Of a stretch of DNA of 64,000 bases, positions 8,243 to 18,679 are shown in pieces. The notes beneath the pieces are model-generated. The model was given only the letters and a program-made list of their open reading frames with translations. It was not told where the DNA came from and did no database searches. Numbering within the stretch: position 1 is the stretch's first letter; each line of letters starts with the position of its first letter. Position numbers and translations under genes: made by a program. Source of the stretch: Agromyces sp. CF514 (GTDB lineage: Bacteria; Actinomycetota; Actinomycetes; Actinomycetales; Microbacteriaceae); assembly GCF_900113185.1 (NCBI RefSeq), contig NZ_FOZD01000001.1, forward strand, positions 2,666,001 to 2,730,000, in the 5' to 3' direction.

Positions 8243-8895
8243 GCGACGCGCTCGCCGGAGACCTGCGCGAGCGCCTGCGAGAAGACCTCGGCTGGCTGCG
8301 CGCCCGAGATGCCGTACTTGCCGTCGATGACGAAGAACGGCACGCCCTGGATGCCGTAGGCACCGGCCTGGGCGATGTCGGCCTGCACGGCGGTCGCGTA
8401 GCGGCCCGACTCGAGCGCCTCGCGGGCGGCGTCGGCGTCGAGGCCCACGTCGGTCGCGAATCCGATGAGCTCGTCGATGCGGTTCACGCGACCGCCCTCG
8501 ACGAAGTACGCCTTCAGCAGGCGCTCCTTCAGCTCGAGCTGCTTGCCATGCGACTTCGCGAAGTGGAGCAGTTCGTGCGCCTTCAGCGTCTTCGTGTGCG
8601 CGACCTTCTCGAAGTGGTAGTCGAGACCGGCGTTCGCCGCGACGCCCGTGACGTGCTCGAGCATCTGCTCGACGCGCTCGACCGGCATGCCCTTGCGCTC
8701 GGCGAGGTACTCGACGGTCGAACCCTCGAAGTCGAGCGGGGTGTCGGGAGAGAGTTCGAACGAGTGGTACTCGATCTCGACGTCGGGCGCATCGGCCCCG
8801 AGCGCCTCGATGCCCGCCTCGAGGTGGCGCTTTCCGATGTAGCACCACGGGCAGGCGATGTCGGACCAGATGTCGATCTTGATGGGTTCACTCAC
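8239..8895 (-). CDS. DsbA-family oxidoreductase (FrnE-like)
   Basis: Thioredoxin-fold thiol oxidoreductase of the cytoplasmic FrnE branch of the DsbA family. The active-site CPWC lies at residues 15-18 in DIWSDIACPWCYIGKRHLE, an all-helical insertion follows, and the cis-Pro region is GIQGVPFFVIDGKYGISGAQP. No signal peptide, as expected for FrnE. I used the GTG at 8895-8893 (VSEPIKIDIWSD), where family members normally begin; in-frame ATGs further up (8912, 8973) would lie inside the upstream gene. Its first 8 bp overlap the 3' end of the Pr6Pr membrane gene. The precise substrate is unknown; homologues act in oxidative-stress tolerance or polyketide clusters. Confidence 0.9.
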   Translation of the reverse strand: MSEPIKIDIWSDIACPWCYIGKRHLEAGIEALGADAPDVEIEYHSFELSPDTPLDFEGSTVEYLAERKGMPVERVEQMLEHVTGVAANAGLDYHFEKVAHTKTLKAHELLHFAKSHGKQLELKERLLKAYFVEGGRVNRIDELIGFATDVGLDADAAREALESGRYATAVQADIAQAGAYGIQGVPFFVIDGKYGISGAQPAEVFSQALAQVSGERVA

Positions 8896-9712
8896 GGTGA
8901 GGGGAAACCGATGCGGACGCATCGGTATTCCCGACCTCGGTTCGCGATTCGGAACGAGCGGATGCCGCGGCATCCGTATCGCTCGGATCCTTGGCGCCGA
9001 GGCGCGACACCCAGACGACCAGCGTGGCCACCACGGCGAATGCCAGTGCGATCACGAGCACCCAGAACGCGACCCCGAGGTATCCGTTCTCCTGCCGCTC
9101 GGGGTTCAGGAACGGGTAGGGGTACCAGGTCTGCACGGCCTTGACCTGGTCGTAGACGAACGGTCCGCGCAGGAGCGTGTAGGCGACCCAGGCGATGGGG
9201 AACGCGAGGATGATCCAGACACGGCGCCATTCGAGCCTCAGGCGACCAGGGGCGAGGAGCCAGTCGAGCACGAGGAAGACCGGCGCGATGACGTGCATGA
9301 CCTCGTTGGTCCACGGCTGCGAGTCGCCGCCGCCCGTGACGGCGAGCCCGCGCAGCAGCAGGTTGTAGACGATGCCGGTGATCGCCATGTACGTGGTCGC
9401 GCAGCCTCTCACGACCGCGAACCACGTGGGGTCGGGCAGTCGTCCGCCGAACGCGAACGCGGCGCCGACGACCAGCACGAACGCCGCGAGCAGGTTCGAC
9501 TCGATCGTGAAGTAGCTGAAGAAGTTCACGTTCAGGGTGACCAGGTCGTCGAAGCCCTGCTCGATCCAGAAGCCGTAGGACCCCTGGTAGGTCACGATCG
9601 TCGCTGCGACGATCGCGACGGCCATCACGACGCGCAGCACCGCCCAGACGAGTGCGAAGGCCCGCTTCGGGGCGGCAGCGGCTGGGCGGGCTGGCGAAGT
9701 CGAGGCGGTCAC
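8888..9712 (-). CDS. Pr6Pr family membrane protein
   Basis: 274-residue polytopic membrane protein with about six hydrophobic helices and the family marker WYPYPFLNP near residue 205, plus conserved His in EVMHVIAPVFLVLDW and the NFFSYFTIESN segment. The Pr6Pr family is widespread in actinobacteria and lactobacilli and distantly resembles FAR-17a/AIG1-like hydrolases; its function is not established. A hydrophilic, repeat-rich C-terminal tail (about 40 residues, Ser/Asp/Ala-rich) contains an 18-bp perfect palindrome in its DNA (8959-8976). Start is GTG at 9712. It overlaps the FrnE-like gene and follows bla by 27 bp on the same strand. Confidence 0.85.
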   Translation of the reverse strand: MTASTSPARPAAAAPKRAFALVWAVLRVVMAVAIVAATIVTYQGSYGFWIEQGFDDLVTLNVNFFSYFTIESNLLAAFVLVVGAAFAFGGRLPDPTWFAVVRGCATTYMAITGIVYNLLLRGLAVTGGGDSQPWTNEVMHVIAPVFLVLDWLLAPGRLRLEWRRVWIILAFPIAWVAYTLLRGPFVYDQVKAVQTWYPYPFLNPERQENGYLGVAFWVLVIALAFAVVATLVVWVSRLGAKDPSDTDAAASARSESRTEVGNTDASASVSPHRE

Positions 9713-9739
9713 GCGGCCAGCGTAACGCCCACGGCGGCC

Positions 9740-10675
9740 TCAGTCGCCGATCACGATGCGCGTGGCCCGAGCGACCACCTCGTTGTTGCGCACCGCATCG
9801 GGCCGATCGGTGCGGGTGAGGATGACGAGCGTCACCGGGGCCCGACCCTCGCGCCAGAGCACGCCCGCATCGTTGACGACGCCGTACTCGCCGCCGCCCG
9901 TCTTGTCGGCGAGCTCGTACGGCGGGGTCAGTCCGGCCCGCATGCGCGCGTTCGACGTGGTGTTGCGCAGCATCCACTCGCGGAGCCTGGCACCGGCCAG
10001 CACGCCGGCCGCATCGTCGAGCAGCAGCGCCTCGTACAGCGCAGCGATGTCGTCGGGCGTGGTCGTGTCGCGCGCATCGCCGGGAACTGCTGCATTGAGG
10101 TCGGGCTCCCAACGGTCGAGGCGGGTGCGGGTCGCGCCGAGCGAGGCCGCGAACGCCGTGATCGCCTGCGGGCCGCCGAGCTCGCCCAGCAGCAGGTTGC
10201 CGGCCGTGTTGTCGCTGTAGCGGAGGGCCGCATCGGCGATCTCCTCCGGCGTCGCCCGGCCCGGTGCCTTCGGGCCGAGGATGGGCGAGTCGACGACCGC
10301 ATCCGCGAACGGGATCGGGGTCGACCAGTAGACCTCGTCGTATCCGCGCTCGCGAACCAGCGCGGCGGCGGCCAGCGTCTTGAAGAGCGAGCACATCGGG
10401 AAGACCGAGTCGGCGCGGTACCGGAACGCGCGCCGATCGCCGTGGGTGCGCGCGACGACGCCGACGGTGACGGAGGTCTCGCGCTCGAGCGCGGCGAGCT
10501 CCCGTGCAATCCGGCCGGACGCCGCAGTCGGAGAGGCGTCGGCCGATGCCTCGGTCGGCGCGGCGAGGGCGGGCGATGCGGAGAGGGCCGCGAGAGCCGC
10601 GCCGGCGGTCGTCGCACCTCCGAGCGCGAGCAGTGATCGGCGGGAGAACGACGTGGATTCAGGTGATGGACTCAT
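9740..10675 (-). CDS. Class A beta-lactamase with twin-arginine signal
   Basis: Serine hydrolase opening penicillin and cephalosporin rings, exported or lipid-free outside the membrane. All class A motifs are present: Ser96-x-x-Lys99 (CSLFK), SDN at 154-156, the omega-loop RWEPDLN with the general-base Glu190 followed by GDARDTTTP, and KTG at 258-260. The N-terminus SRRSLLALGG followed by a hydrophobic stretch and ALAAP looks like a Tat signal with an AxA cleavage site. I chose the ATG at 10675 (MSPSPEST); the upstream in-frame Met would add a Cys-rich stretch inside the intergenic palindrome. Divergent from a LysR regulator, the arrangement of inducible bla/ampC loci. Confidence 0.95.
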   Translation of the reverse strand: MSPSPESTSFSRRSLLALGGATTAGAALAALSASPALAAPTEASADASPTAASGRIARELAALERETSVTVGVVARTHGDRRAFRYRADSVFPMCSLFKTLAAAALVRERGYDEVYWSTPIPFADAVVDSPILGPKAPGRATPEEIADAALRYSDNTAGNLLLGELGGPQAITAFAASLGATRTRLDRWEPDLNAAVPGDARDTTTPDDIAALYEALLLDDAAGVLAGARLREWMLRNTTSNARMRAGLTPPYELADKTGGGEYGVVNDAGVLWREGRAPVTLVILTRTDRPDAVRNNEVVARATRIVIGD

Positions 10676-10696
10676 GCATCGCAGTCTTGCGATGCA
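10675..10696. promoter_or_regulatory. Inverted repeat in bla-lysR intergenic region, likely LysR operator
   Basis: Two perfect 9-bp arms (TGCATCGCA at 10675-10683 and its complement at 10688-10696) around a 4-bp centre. It begins at the first base of the bla start codon and ends 53 bp before lysR. An overlapping half-site, TCGCATGCA, continues to about 10706. LysR regulators bind dyads in such divergent regions; binding is inferred, not shown. Confidence 0.55.
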
Positions 10697-10749
10697 GGTC
10701 GCATGCAGGCAAAGCACGAAACGGCCCTATCCATGCCAGAATCGCATCC

Positions 10750-11661
10750 ATGGCCCGCAACTTCGACCTCCTCTCGGCCTGCGAGGCCTTCGTCTCCGTG
10801 GCCGAGCGCGAGAGCTTCACCGCCGGGGCGATGGGCACCGGAGTGACCCAATCCGTCGCCAGCCGTCGCATCGCGGCACTCGAAGCGCACCTCGGCGCGC
10901 GCCTCTTCGAACGCTCGTCCCGGCGGGTCGCGCTCACGGCGTTCGGCCGCAGCGTGCTGCCAGGTGCGACGCGCCTCGTCGTCGCCGCACAGGAGTTCAC
11001 CGACGACGCCGACCACGCCCGCGCCCTGCCCGTCACGGTCGCGGTTCCCCGCCACCTCTCCCCCGCCGCGGCTGCACGGGTGTGCGCGGCCGCCGCCGAT
11101 CAGGCGCTCACGGTCGAACTGCTCGAGGGCGCCCCGCGCGAGCGCGCGGACTGGATGAGCTCGGGACGCGCCCAGCTCGCCCTCCAGCACGTCGAGCCCG
11201 ACCGGGCCGACTGGTTGACGCCGCTCGGCGTCGGATTCGCCCGCGGCGCCGACAGCGGCGACGAGCCGTTCTACCTCGCCGAGCTCCGTCCGAGACGCGG
11301 CACCCCCGAGCGACGCCTGCTCTGGCTGCAGCCCGAAGACGACGTGCCGAACGTGCGCGACCGCCTCGAGCGCGTCCGCAACGGGGCCGGGCTCGCCGCC
11401 GGGCACCTGCGGCTGGCGACCTCGCTCGTCACGGCCATCGCGAAGGCCATCGGCAACGGCGACCTCGTGCTGTGCACGCGGTCCGAGGCGGATGAGGCCG
11501 ACCTCGCGTGGCATCCGCTCGGCGACCTGCACCTCATGCGGGGCTACACGCTGGTGTACCGCGACGGCGACCTCGCCGAGCGGTTCCTCGAGACGACCGG
11601 CGCCCTGCTTCCCGGCCTGCTCGGCACGGCGGCACCGACCACAGACACGCATGCGTCCTGA
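10750..11661 (+). CDS. LysR-family transcriptional regulator
   Basis: 303 residues. The N-terminal winged helix-turn-helix is clear: FDLLSACEAFVSVAERESFTAGAMGTGVTQSVASRRIAALEAHLGARLFERS, then an effector-binding region from about residue 85 to 290. It is divergent from the class A beta-lactamase and overlaps the next gene (second beta-lactamase-fold protein) by 11 bp, so it very likely controls both, as AmpR or PenR do elsewhere. The effector domain is less hydrophobic and less conserved than AmpR, so the inducer cannot be guessed. Start ATG 10750 is preceded by no strong Shine-Dalgarno; a leaderless message is possible. Confidence 0.93.
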   Translation: MARNFDLLSACEAFVSVAERESFTAGAMGTGVTQSVASRRIAALEAHLGARLFERSSRRVALTAFGRSVLPGATRLVVAAQEFTDDADHARALPVTVAVPRHLSPAAAARVCAAAADQALTVELLEGAPRERADWMSSGRAQLALQHVEPDRADWLTPLGVGFARGADSGDEPFYLAELRPRRGTPERRLLWLQPEDDVPNVRDRLERVRNGAGLAAGHLRLATSLVTAIAKAIGNGDLVLCTRSEADEADLAWHPLGDLHLMRGYTLVYRDGDLAERFLETTGALLPGLLGTAAPTTDTHAS

Positions 11662-12589
11662 CCGTCTCGTGCTGCGCGACGCCGCCGAGACCCTCGACGA
11701 CGCCGGGCTGACCGCATCGATCACGGTGCGCGACCTCGGCACCGGCCGCGAGCTGGCACTCGATCCGGATGTCGCGTACCCGCTGGCCTCGGTCGTGAAG
11801 CTGCCGCTGGCGCTCACCGTGCTGCGCCGTGCGAGCACCCGAGACGGCGCAGACGGAGACGGCGGAGACGTGCGCGCCCTCGACGCGGCCGTGGAACTCG
11901 ACCCCTCGGCGCGGACTCCGGGGCTCACGGGGCTCTGCCGGTTCGAGCACCCGGCCCGCGTCGCGGTCGAGGACCTGCTCTACCTGGCGATGTGCGTGAG
12001 CGACGACACCGCGGCCGACGCCCTGTTCGCGCGATTCCCGCCCGCCGAGGTCACGGCGCTGCTGCGGGAGCTCGGCATCGCCGAGATCACCGTACGCCAC
12101 TCGATCCAGGACCTGCACGAGACGCTCGCCGCGCGGCTGACGCCCGACGAGATGCCGCAGGCCCTCGCCCTCGCGATCCAGGCCTCCACCCGCGGCGGCG
12201 GCCACCTCGTGCCGCAGCTCGACGTGACCCATGCGAACGCGGGCACCTCCCGCGCGGTCGTCGACCTGCTCGAGCGCATCTGGACCGACCCGCGGCTCGC
12301 CCGCGAGCGCGCCCCGCTCCGACGCCTGCTCGGCATGAACCTGATGCGGCATCGCCTCGCGCCCGACCTCGAGTCCGACGACGCCGCCTGGTTCTCGAAG
12401 ACGGGGACCTTCCTGCACCTGCGCCACGAGGTCGGCGTGCTCGAGCACGCCGACGGCGGGGTGTTCGCGATCGCCGTGCTGAGCGAGTCCTCGGTGCCCG
12501 CGCGCCTGCAACCGGGTGCGGAGCAGGCCCTCGGTCACGCTGCGCGGCTCCTGCACGACCAGGTGCGCGCGACCCGGACGCCGCGGTGA
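11651..12589 (+). CDS. Class A beta-lactamase-like serine hydrolase lacking the canonical omega-loop Glu
   Basis: 312 residues of the beta-lactamase/transpeptidase fold without a signal peptide. The nucleophile motif is LASVVK (Ser47, Lys50), the second motif is SDD (117-119) instead of SDN, and KTG sits at 250-252 (FSKTGTF). Where class A enzymes have E-x-x-LN, this protein reads HSIQDLHETLAARLTPDEM, so the usual deacylating Glu is absent or displaced. It may acylate substrates slowly, act on another ester, or serve as a sensor. Start ATG 11651 lies within the end of lysR (11-bp overlap), so the genes are co-transcribed. The next gene starts within its stop codon. Confidence 0.85.
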   Translation: MRPDRLVLRDAAETLDDAGLTASITVRDLGTGRELALDPDVAYPLASVVKLPLALTVLRRASTRDGADGDGGDVRALDAAVELDPSARTPGLTGLCRFEHPARVAVEDLLYLAMCVSDDTAADALFARFPPAEVTALLRELGIAEITVRHSIQDLHETLAARLTPDEMPQALALAIQASTRGGGHLVPQLDVTHANAGTSRAVVDLLERIWTDPRLARERAPLRRLLGMNLMRHRLAPDLESDDAAWFSKTGTFLHLRHEVGVLEHADGGVFAIAVLSESSVPARLQPGAEQALGHAARLLHDQVRATRTPR

Positions 12590-12930
12590 CCCCGCGCCGC
12601 GTCCTCGTCGCGGGCACGAGCGGCTCGGGCAAGTCGACGCTGGCCCGGCGGATCGCCGCAGCATCCGATCTGCCGTATCAGGAGATCGATGCGCTCAGGC
12701 ACGGCCCGGGATGGCAGCCTCGCGCGTCGTTCCTCGACGACGTCGACGCCTTCACCCGGCAACCCGAGTGGGTCATCGAGTGGCAGTACTCCGAGGTGGC
12801 CACCCGCCATCCCTCGCTCGAAGTCGTGCGCATCGCTGGCCCGCGCGAAGCCGAGCGCTGGCTCGAGGCCGGTCAGGCGGTCGTCGGCGCGTCGACCGCG
12901 CCGCCGAAGCGTCGGTTGCGCGACGCGTAG
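12586..12930 (+). pseudogene. Truncated P-loop NTPase (topology-modulation/FlaR-like) with internal deletion
   Basis: A 114-codon frame beginning GTG at 12586 (GTGA overlap with the preceding stop). Residues 5-17 give a clean Walker A, VLVAGTSGSGKST, followed by EIDALRHGPGWQPR and WVIEWQYSEV, as in the roughly 180-residue AAA/adenylate-kinase-like proteins annotated as topology modulation proteins. In that family EWQY is followed by about 80-90 residues (DLPVPV, RRTxRRRxRRE, W.FF) before a terminal VVRLRSxREVxRWL. Here EWQYSEV joins directly to TRHPSLEVVRIAGPREAERWL, so the middle is missing in frame. The last 19 codons are antisense to the end of uppS. Family detail is from memory. Confidence 0.6.
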
Positions 12931-13679
12931 AGCTCGATCGCCTGCCACAGGTCGGTGCGCGAGAAGTCGGGCCACAGCTGGTCGAGGAACACCATCTCGG
13001 CGTAGGCCGACTGCCAGAGCAGGAAGTTCGAGGTGCGCTGCTCGCCCGAGCTGCGCACGAACAGGTCGACGTCGGGCATCTCGGGCACGTACAGGCGCTT
13101 GGCGATGAGCTTCTCGGACACCGCCGACGGCCTGATGCGACCGGATGCCACGTCGTCGGCGATCGAGCGCACGGCATCGGTGATCTCGTTGCGGCCGCCG
13201 TAGTTGACGCACATCGTGAGCGTCAGGGTGTCGTTGCCCGCGGTGAGCTTCTCGGCGAACTGCAGCTCGTTGATGACCGACGCCCAGAGTCGCGGCTTGC
13301 GGCCGGCCCAGCGGATGCGCACGCCCCATTCGTTGAGCTGATCGCGTCGGCGGTGCAGCACGTCGCGGTTGTAGCCCATGAGGAAGCGCACCTCGTCGGG
13401 GCTGCGCTTCCAGTTCTCGGTCGAGAACGCGTACACCGAGAGGTGCTTGACGCCGGCCTGGATCGCCCCGGCGACGACGTCGAGCAGCGCGGCCTCGCCC
13501 GCCTTGTGCCCCTCGATGCGGGTGAGCCCCCGGCGGTTCGCCCACCGGCCGTTGCCGTCCATGACGATCGCGACGTGGTTCGGCACGGCGCCCTTCGGGA
13601 ACGCGGGCGGATGCACGCCGGTCCAGTCGAGCGGCTTGTAGGCGACGGCGTCGCGGTGCGTGTAGGGCTTGGGGGTCAC
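12873..13679 (-). CDS. uppS: Polyprenyl (undecaprenyl/decaprenyl) diphosphate synthase, cis type
   Basis: Chain-elongating cis-prenyltransferase making the C50/C55 carrier for peptidoglycan and wall polymers. The 268-residue protein has the catalytic Asp41 in [17 protein letters not shown], then [12 protein letters not shown], and the C-terminal [38 protein letters not shown] motif block, all canonical. The GTG at 13679-13677 overlaps the recO stop as GTGA, so recO-uppS are translationally coupled, the standard actinobacterial arrangement. Its 3' end overlaps the convergent P-loop remnant by 58 bp. Product chain length cannot be told from sequence. Confidence 0.97.
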   Translation of the reverse strand: MTPKPYTHRDAVAYKPLDWTGVHPPAFPKGAVPNHVAIVMDGNGRWANRRGLTRIEGHKAGEAALLDVVAGAIQAGVKHLSVYAFSTENWKRSPDEVRFLMGYNRDVLHRRRDQLNEWGVRIRWAGRKPRLWASVINELQFAEKLTAGNDTLTLTMCVNYGGRNEITDAVRSIADDVASGRIRPSAVSEKLIAKRLYVPEMPDVDLFVRSSGEQRTSNFLLWQSAYAEMVFLDQLWPDFSRTDLWQAIELYASRNRRFGGAVDAPTTA

Positions 13680-14416
13680 GGTGCGGTGGGTTCTCTCGAG
13701 ACGTGCGGCAGCGAACGGAGTCCCCGTTCGAGGTGCCACTGGGTGTAGGCCGCGACGATGCCGCTGGCCTGGTTGCGGTCGCCCGGTGCGGAGGCGTCGA
13801 CGAACGCCCAGTCGCCAGCGAGGAGCGCGCCGAGCAGGGCGACCGTCGACCGCGCGATGCGGGGGGTTCCCGGCGGCGCGCACTCCTCGTCGCACACGAC
13901 GCCGCCGAGCTGCACGACGACCGCGGTGTGCTCGCCTGGGCGCCCGCACCGCGAGCAGTCGTCGAAGCTCGGCGCCCATCCGGCGAGGGCGAGTGCGCGC
14001 AGCAGGTACGAGTCGAGCGTGAGGGTCGCCCCGTGCTCGCCGCGCGCGAGGGAGCGCAGGGCGCCGACGAGCAGCAGGTACTGCTGCAGCGACCCCTCGG
14101 ACTCGGTGAGCTTGTCGGCCGCCTCGACCATGGCGCTCGCGGCCGTGTAGGCCGCGTAGTCGGCGCTGATCTCGGCGCCATACGAGCCGAGCGACTCGGC
14201 CTGGGTCACGACGTCGAGGGTTCGGCCCTCGTAGAGCTGCAGGTCGGCGACCATGAACGGTTCGAGCCTGGCTCCGAACTTCGAGCCCGTGCGCCGCACG
14301 CCCTTCGCGACCGCGCGGATCTTGCCGTGCCGCCTCGTCAGGAGCGTGACGATGCGGTCGGCCTCACCCAGCTTGTGGGTGCGCAGCACGACGGCTTCAT
14401 CTCGGTAGACGGGCAC
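13676..14416 (-). CDS. recO: DNA repair protein RecO
   Basis: Recombination mediator that loads RecA on SSB-coated DNA in the RecFOR pathway. The 246-residue protein has the N-terminal OB fold ([40 protein letters not shown]) and a helical C-terminal part with the zinc-type cluster [10 protein letters not shown] and VCDEECAPP. The start is GTG at 14416-14414 with GGGAG 7 nt upstream. First gene of the recO-uppS pair, divergent from the TRIC-like gene. Confidence 0.95.
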   Translation of the reverse strand: MPVYRDEAVVLRTHKLGEADRIVTLLTRRHGKIRAVAKGVRRTGSKFGARLEPFMVADLQLYEGRTLDVVTQAESLGSYGAEISADYAAYTAASAMVEAADKLTESEGSLQQYLLLVGALRSLARGEHGATLTLDSYLLRALALAGWAPSFDDCSRCGRPGEHTAVVVQLGGVVCDEECAPPGTPRIARSTVALLGALLAGDWAFVDASAPGDRNQASGIVAAYTQWHLERGLRSLPHVSREPTAP

Positions 14417-14499
14417 CCTTCATTCTCCCACCCGCCGGCGACGGCACGGCGCACCGCGCGGATGGCCCGCACGCGGCATCCGTCTGGTTCACTTGCCTC

Positions 14500-15186
14500 G
14501 TGGAAACCCAGCAGTTCTTCATCCCCCTCTGGCTCGATCTCACCGCGGTCGGACTCGGCGGCGTGCAGGGCGCCCTGTTCGCCTCGGGCTTCCAGGGCCA
14601 ACGTCGCCTCGACCTGCTCGGCGTCGCCCTCGTCGGCATCGTCATGGGGTTCGGCGGCGGCATGATCCGCGACCTGCTGCTGAACGAGCCGCTGCGGGCG
14701 CTGCAGAGCAACTGGTACCTGATCGTCGCGATCGCCGCCGCGCTCATCGGCATGCTCCTGGCCGGGCCGCTCACGAAGGTCAACGGCCTCATCGTCGGAC
14801 TCGACGCGATCGTGATCGGCATGTTCGGGGCGCTCGGCACGTCGAAGGCGCTCGCCCTCGGGCTCCCGATCCTGCCCGCCGTGTTCGTCGGCGTGGCCGC
14901 GGCCGCCGGGGGCGGCGTGCTGCGCGACATGCTCATGGGCCTGCCCATCGCGATCATGCACGTCGGATCGCTCTACGCGGTCGCCGCCGGAGCCGGCTGC
15001 ATCGCGCTCGCGGTGCTCGACCTGTTCGGCGTTCCGCTGTTCATCGGCGGCATCGTCTGCGTCGCGGTGACGGCCGTCATCCGGTGGCTCGCCGTGATCT
15101 TCGACGTGTCGCTGCCCGAGCAGCGCATGCTCTACCGGCGCAAGGTCGCGACCGAGACCGGCATGCTGCCGATCATCCGCAACTGA
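14500..15186 (+). CDS. TRIC/UPF0126 family membrane protein (trimeric cation channel type)
   Basis: 228-residue polytopic membrane protein composed of two tandem UPF0126 repeats, each about 80 residues with three helices. The family glycines are visible: GVQGALFASGF, GIVMGFGGGMIRDLLL in the first repeat and GVAAAAGGGVLRDMLMGLP in the second. Prokaryotic members with this pattern form trimeric K+-selective channels; E. coli YicG-type relatives are uncharacterised. GTG start at 14500. It converges on leuA, with a 21-bp-stem terminator between the two. Confidence 0.9.
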   Translation: METQQFFIPLWLDLTAVGLGGVQGALFASGFQGQRRLDLLGVALVGIVMGFGGGMIRDLLLNEPLRALQSNWYLIVAIAAALIGMLLAGPLTKVNGLIVGLDAIVIGMFGALGTSKALALGLPILPAVFVGVAAAAGGGVLRDMLMGLPIAIMHVGSLYAVAAGAGCIALAVLDLFGVPLFIGGIVCVAVTAVIRWLAVIFDVSLPEQRMLYRRKVATETGMLPIIRN

Positions 15187-15227
15187 CGGGCCGGCACCGA
15201 CCATCGGCCACTGCCTCGAAACTCCCG

Positions 15228-15276
15228 GGAACGGCGGATGCCGCGTGCCGGGTGAGCACGCGGCATCCGCCGTTCC
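15228..15276. terminator. Bidirectional terminator between TRIC-like gene and leuA
   Basis: Perfect 21-bp stem (15228-15248 with 15256-15276) and 7-nt loop in the 108-bp convergent gap. Strong enough to stop transcription from both sides without a T-tract. Both arms contain the genome-typical word GGATGCCGCG/CGCGGCATCC. Confidence 0.85.
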
Positions 15277-15294
15277 GCTGGGTCGCCGTTCGGA

Positions 15295-17193
<1,899 letters not shown>

Positions 17194-17284
17194 ACACTGC
17201 TGCGGCGTGGCGCGCACGACGAGGCGGACGGACGCTCCCCCGAGACATCCGTCCGCCCTCCCACCCGGCCGCCGGAGGTGCCTG

Positions 17285-18679
17285 CTAGTCGATCGCGAGC
17301 GCGACCACCGGCGACACGCGTGCCGCGCGCCGCATCGGGGCGACGGATGCCGCGAGCGTGAGCAGTGCGGCGGCGCCCACGACGATGCCGACGATCGGCC
17401 ACGGCACCACCGGCGCGACGATGCCAGGGCCGCTGCCCACCGAGCCGAGGATCGACTGGGCGCCGACCCAGCCGTACGCGATGCCGAGCACGAGCCCGGT
17501 GAGCGTCGCGGCGACCGTCAGCGCCGCAGCCTCGACGAGCACCATGACCCGGATCTGACGGCGGTCGAACCCGAGCGCGCGCAGCAGCCCCAGTTCGCGC
17601 GTGCGCTGCATGACGCTGATCGAGAGCGTGTTCACCAGGCCGACGGCCGCGATGACGGCGCTGAAGCCGATGAGCGTCGAGAAGACCGCGATGGTGCCGT
17701 CGATGACGGGGCCGAGCGCGGCCTGCATTTCGGGCCGGTCCTCGGTGGCGATGAGCAGCATCTCGCGGTAGGTCTCCATCGTCACGGCGAAGGTCGTGAC
17801 GAGCGTCACGCCGATCACGAGCCCGATGGTCATGCGCGACGATCGCTCGGGGTGCCGCACGGCGTTCTCGGCGGCGAGGCGAGCGGCCGGACGGTCGCCG
17901 AAGGCCCGCCCGACGAGCCGCAGCACGGGCGGCATGACGCGGTGCGCCGCGAGCACGATGGCGGTGAACGAGAGGATGCCCCCGAGCAGGCCGATGAGCA
18001 CGCCCTCGGGGCGCACGAGTCCGACGACCACGCCGAGCCCGAGCAGGCCGATGCCGAGCACGCCCAGGATCCAGGCCGCGATCGCACGGCCCCGGCGCGA
18101 GGAGACCTCGTCGAAGTCCGCCTCGGTCGCGTTGCCGAGCGCCTGGGCCGGGCGGACGGAGAGCACCCGCCGCGAGCCGGTCCACGCCGCGAGCCAGGTG
18201 GTCACGACGACCGCGCCCATGGGCGCGAGCAGCAGCGGGTCGAGCAGCGAGTACTCGACGCGCGGAATCGTGCCCTGGGCCATGCCGATCTCGCCGAGCC
18301 CCCACGCGACGGCCGAGCCGACGAATGCGCCGAGCACCGAACCCACGAGGCCGATGAGCAGGCCCTCGCGCGCGATCGCGGCGCGCTGAGCCCGGGCGCT
18401 CGAGCCGATGAGCCGGAGCAGCGCGATGAGACGCGTGCGTCCGGCGACGACGGTCGCGACCGTGTTCGCCGTGACCACGGCGCTGACGTACACCGCGATG
18501 GTGATGAACACCCCGGCCACGAGCCCGAGCATGAGCTGCACGGTGCCGCTCTCGGCGAGGCCGTTCTCGGCCGTGATGGCCGCGGTCAGGATGCCGGTGA
18601 CCTGGAGCAGCGCGACGCCGAACGCCGCGGCGAGCGTGGCCACCAGCAGCGTCGGGAGGAGGTCCTTGACGCGGGTCAT
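17285..18679 (-). CDS. ABC transporter permease, FtsX-like (MacB type)
   Basis: 464-residue membrane subunit of the ABC exporter encoded with the upstream ATPase. About ten hydrophobic segments fall in two groups: a first FtsX domain (roughly residues 35-175) and a second (roughly 320-460, with the MQRTRELGLLRALGFDRRQIRVMVLVEAA signature and a closing VAPMRRAARVSPVVALAID). This duplicated layout, without a large extracytoplasmic loop, is typical of actinobacterial peptide- or lipid-extruding exporters and of bacitracin-sensing relatives. Its ATG overlaps the ATPase stop (ATGA). Last gene of a histidine kinase-regulator-ATPase-permease operon. Confidence 0.92.
   Translation of the reverse strand: MTRVKDLLPTLLVATLAAAFGVALLQVTGILTAAITAENGLAESGTVQLMLGLVAGVFITIAVYVSAVVTANTVATVVAGRTRLIALLRLIGSSARAQRAAIAREGLLIGLVGSVLGAFVGSAVAWGLGEIGMAQGTIPRVEYSLLDPLLLAPMGAVVVTTWLAAWTGSRRVLSVRPAQALGNATEADFDEVSSRRGRAIAAWILGVLGIGLLGLGVVVGLVRPEGVLIGLLGGILSFTAIVLAAHRVMPPVLRLVGRAFGDRPAARLAAENAVRHPERSSRMTIGLVIGVTLVTTFAVTMETYREMLLIATEDRPEMQAALGPVIDGTIAVFSTLIGFSAVIAAVGLVNTLSISVMQRTRELGLLRALGFDRRQIRVMVLVEAAALTVAATLTGLVLGIAYGWVGAQSILGSVGSGPGIVAPVVPWPIVGIVVGAAALLTLAASVAPMRRAARVSPVVALAID

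Noticed and set aside
8959..8976. 18-bp palindrome CGGATGCCGCGGCATCCG considered as an operator
   Set aside because: It lies in the coding tail of the Pr6Pr gene and is two opposed copies of the same iterated word.
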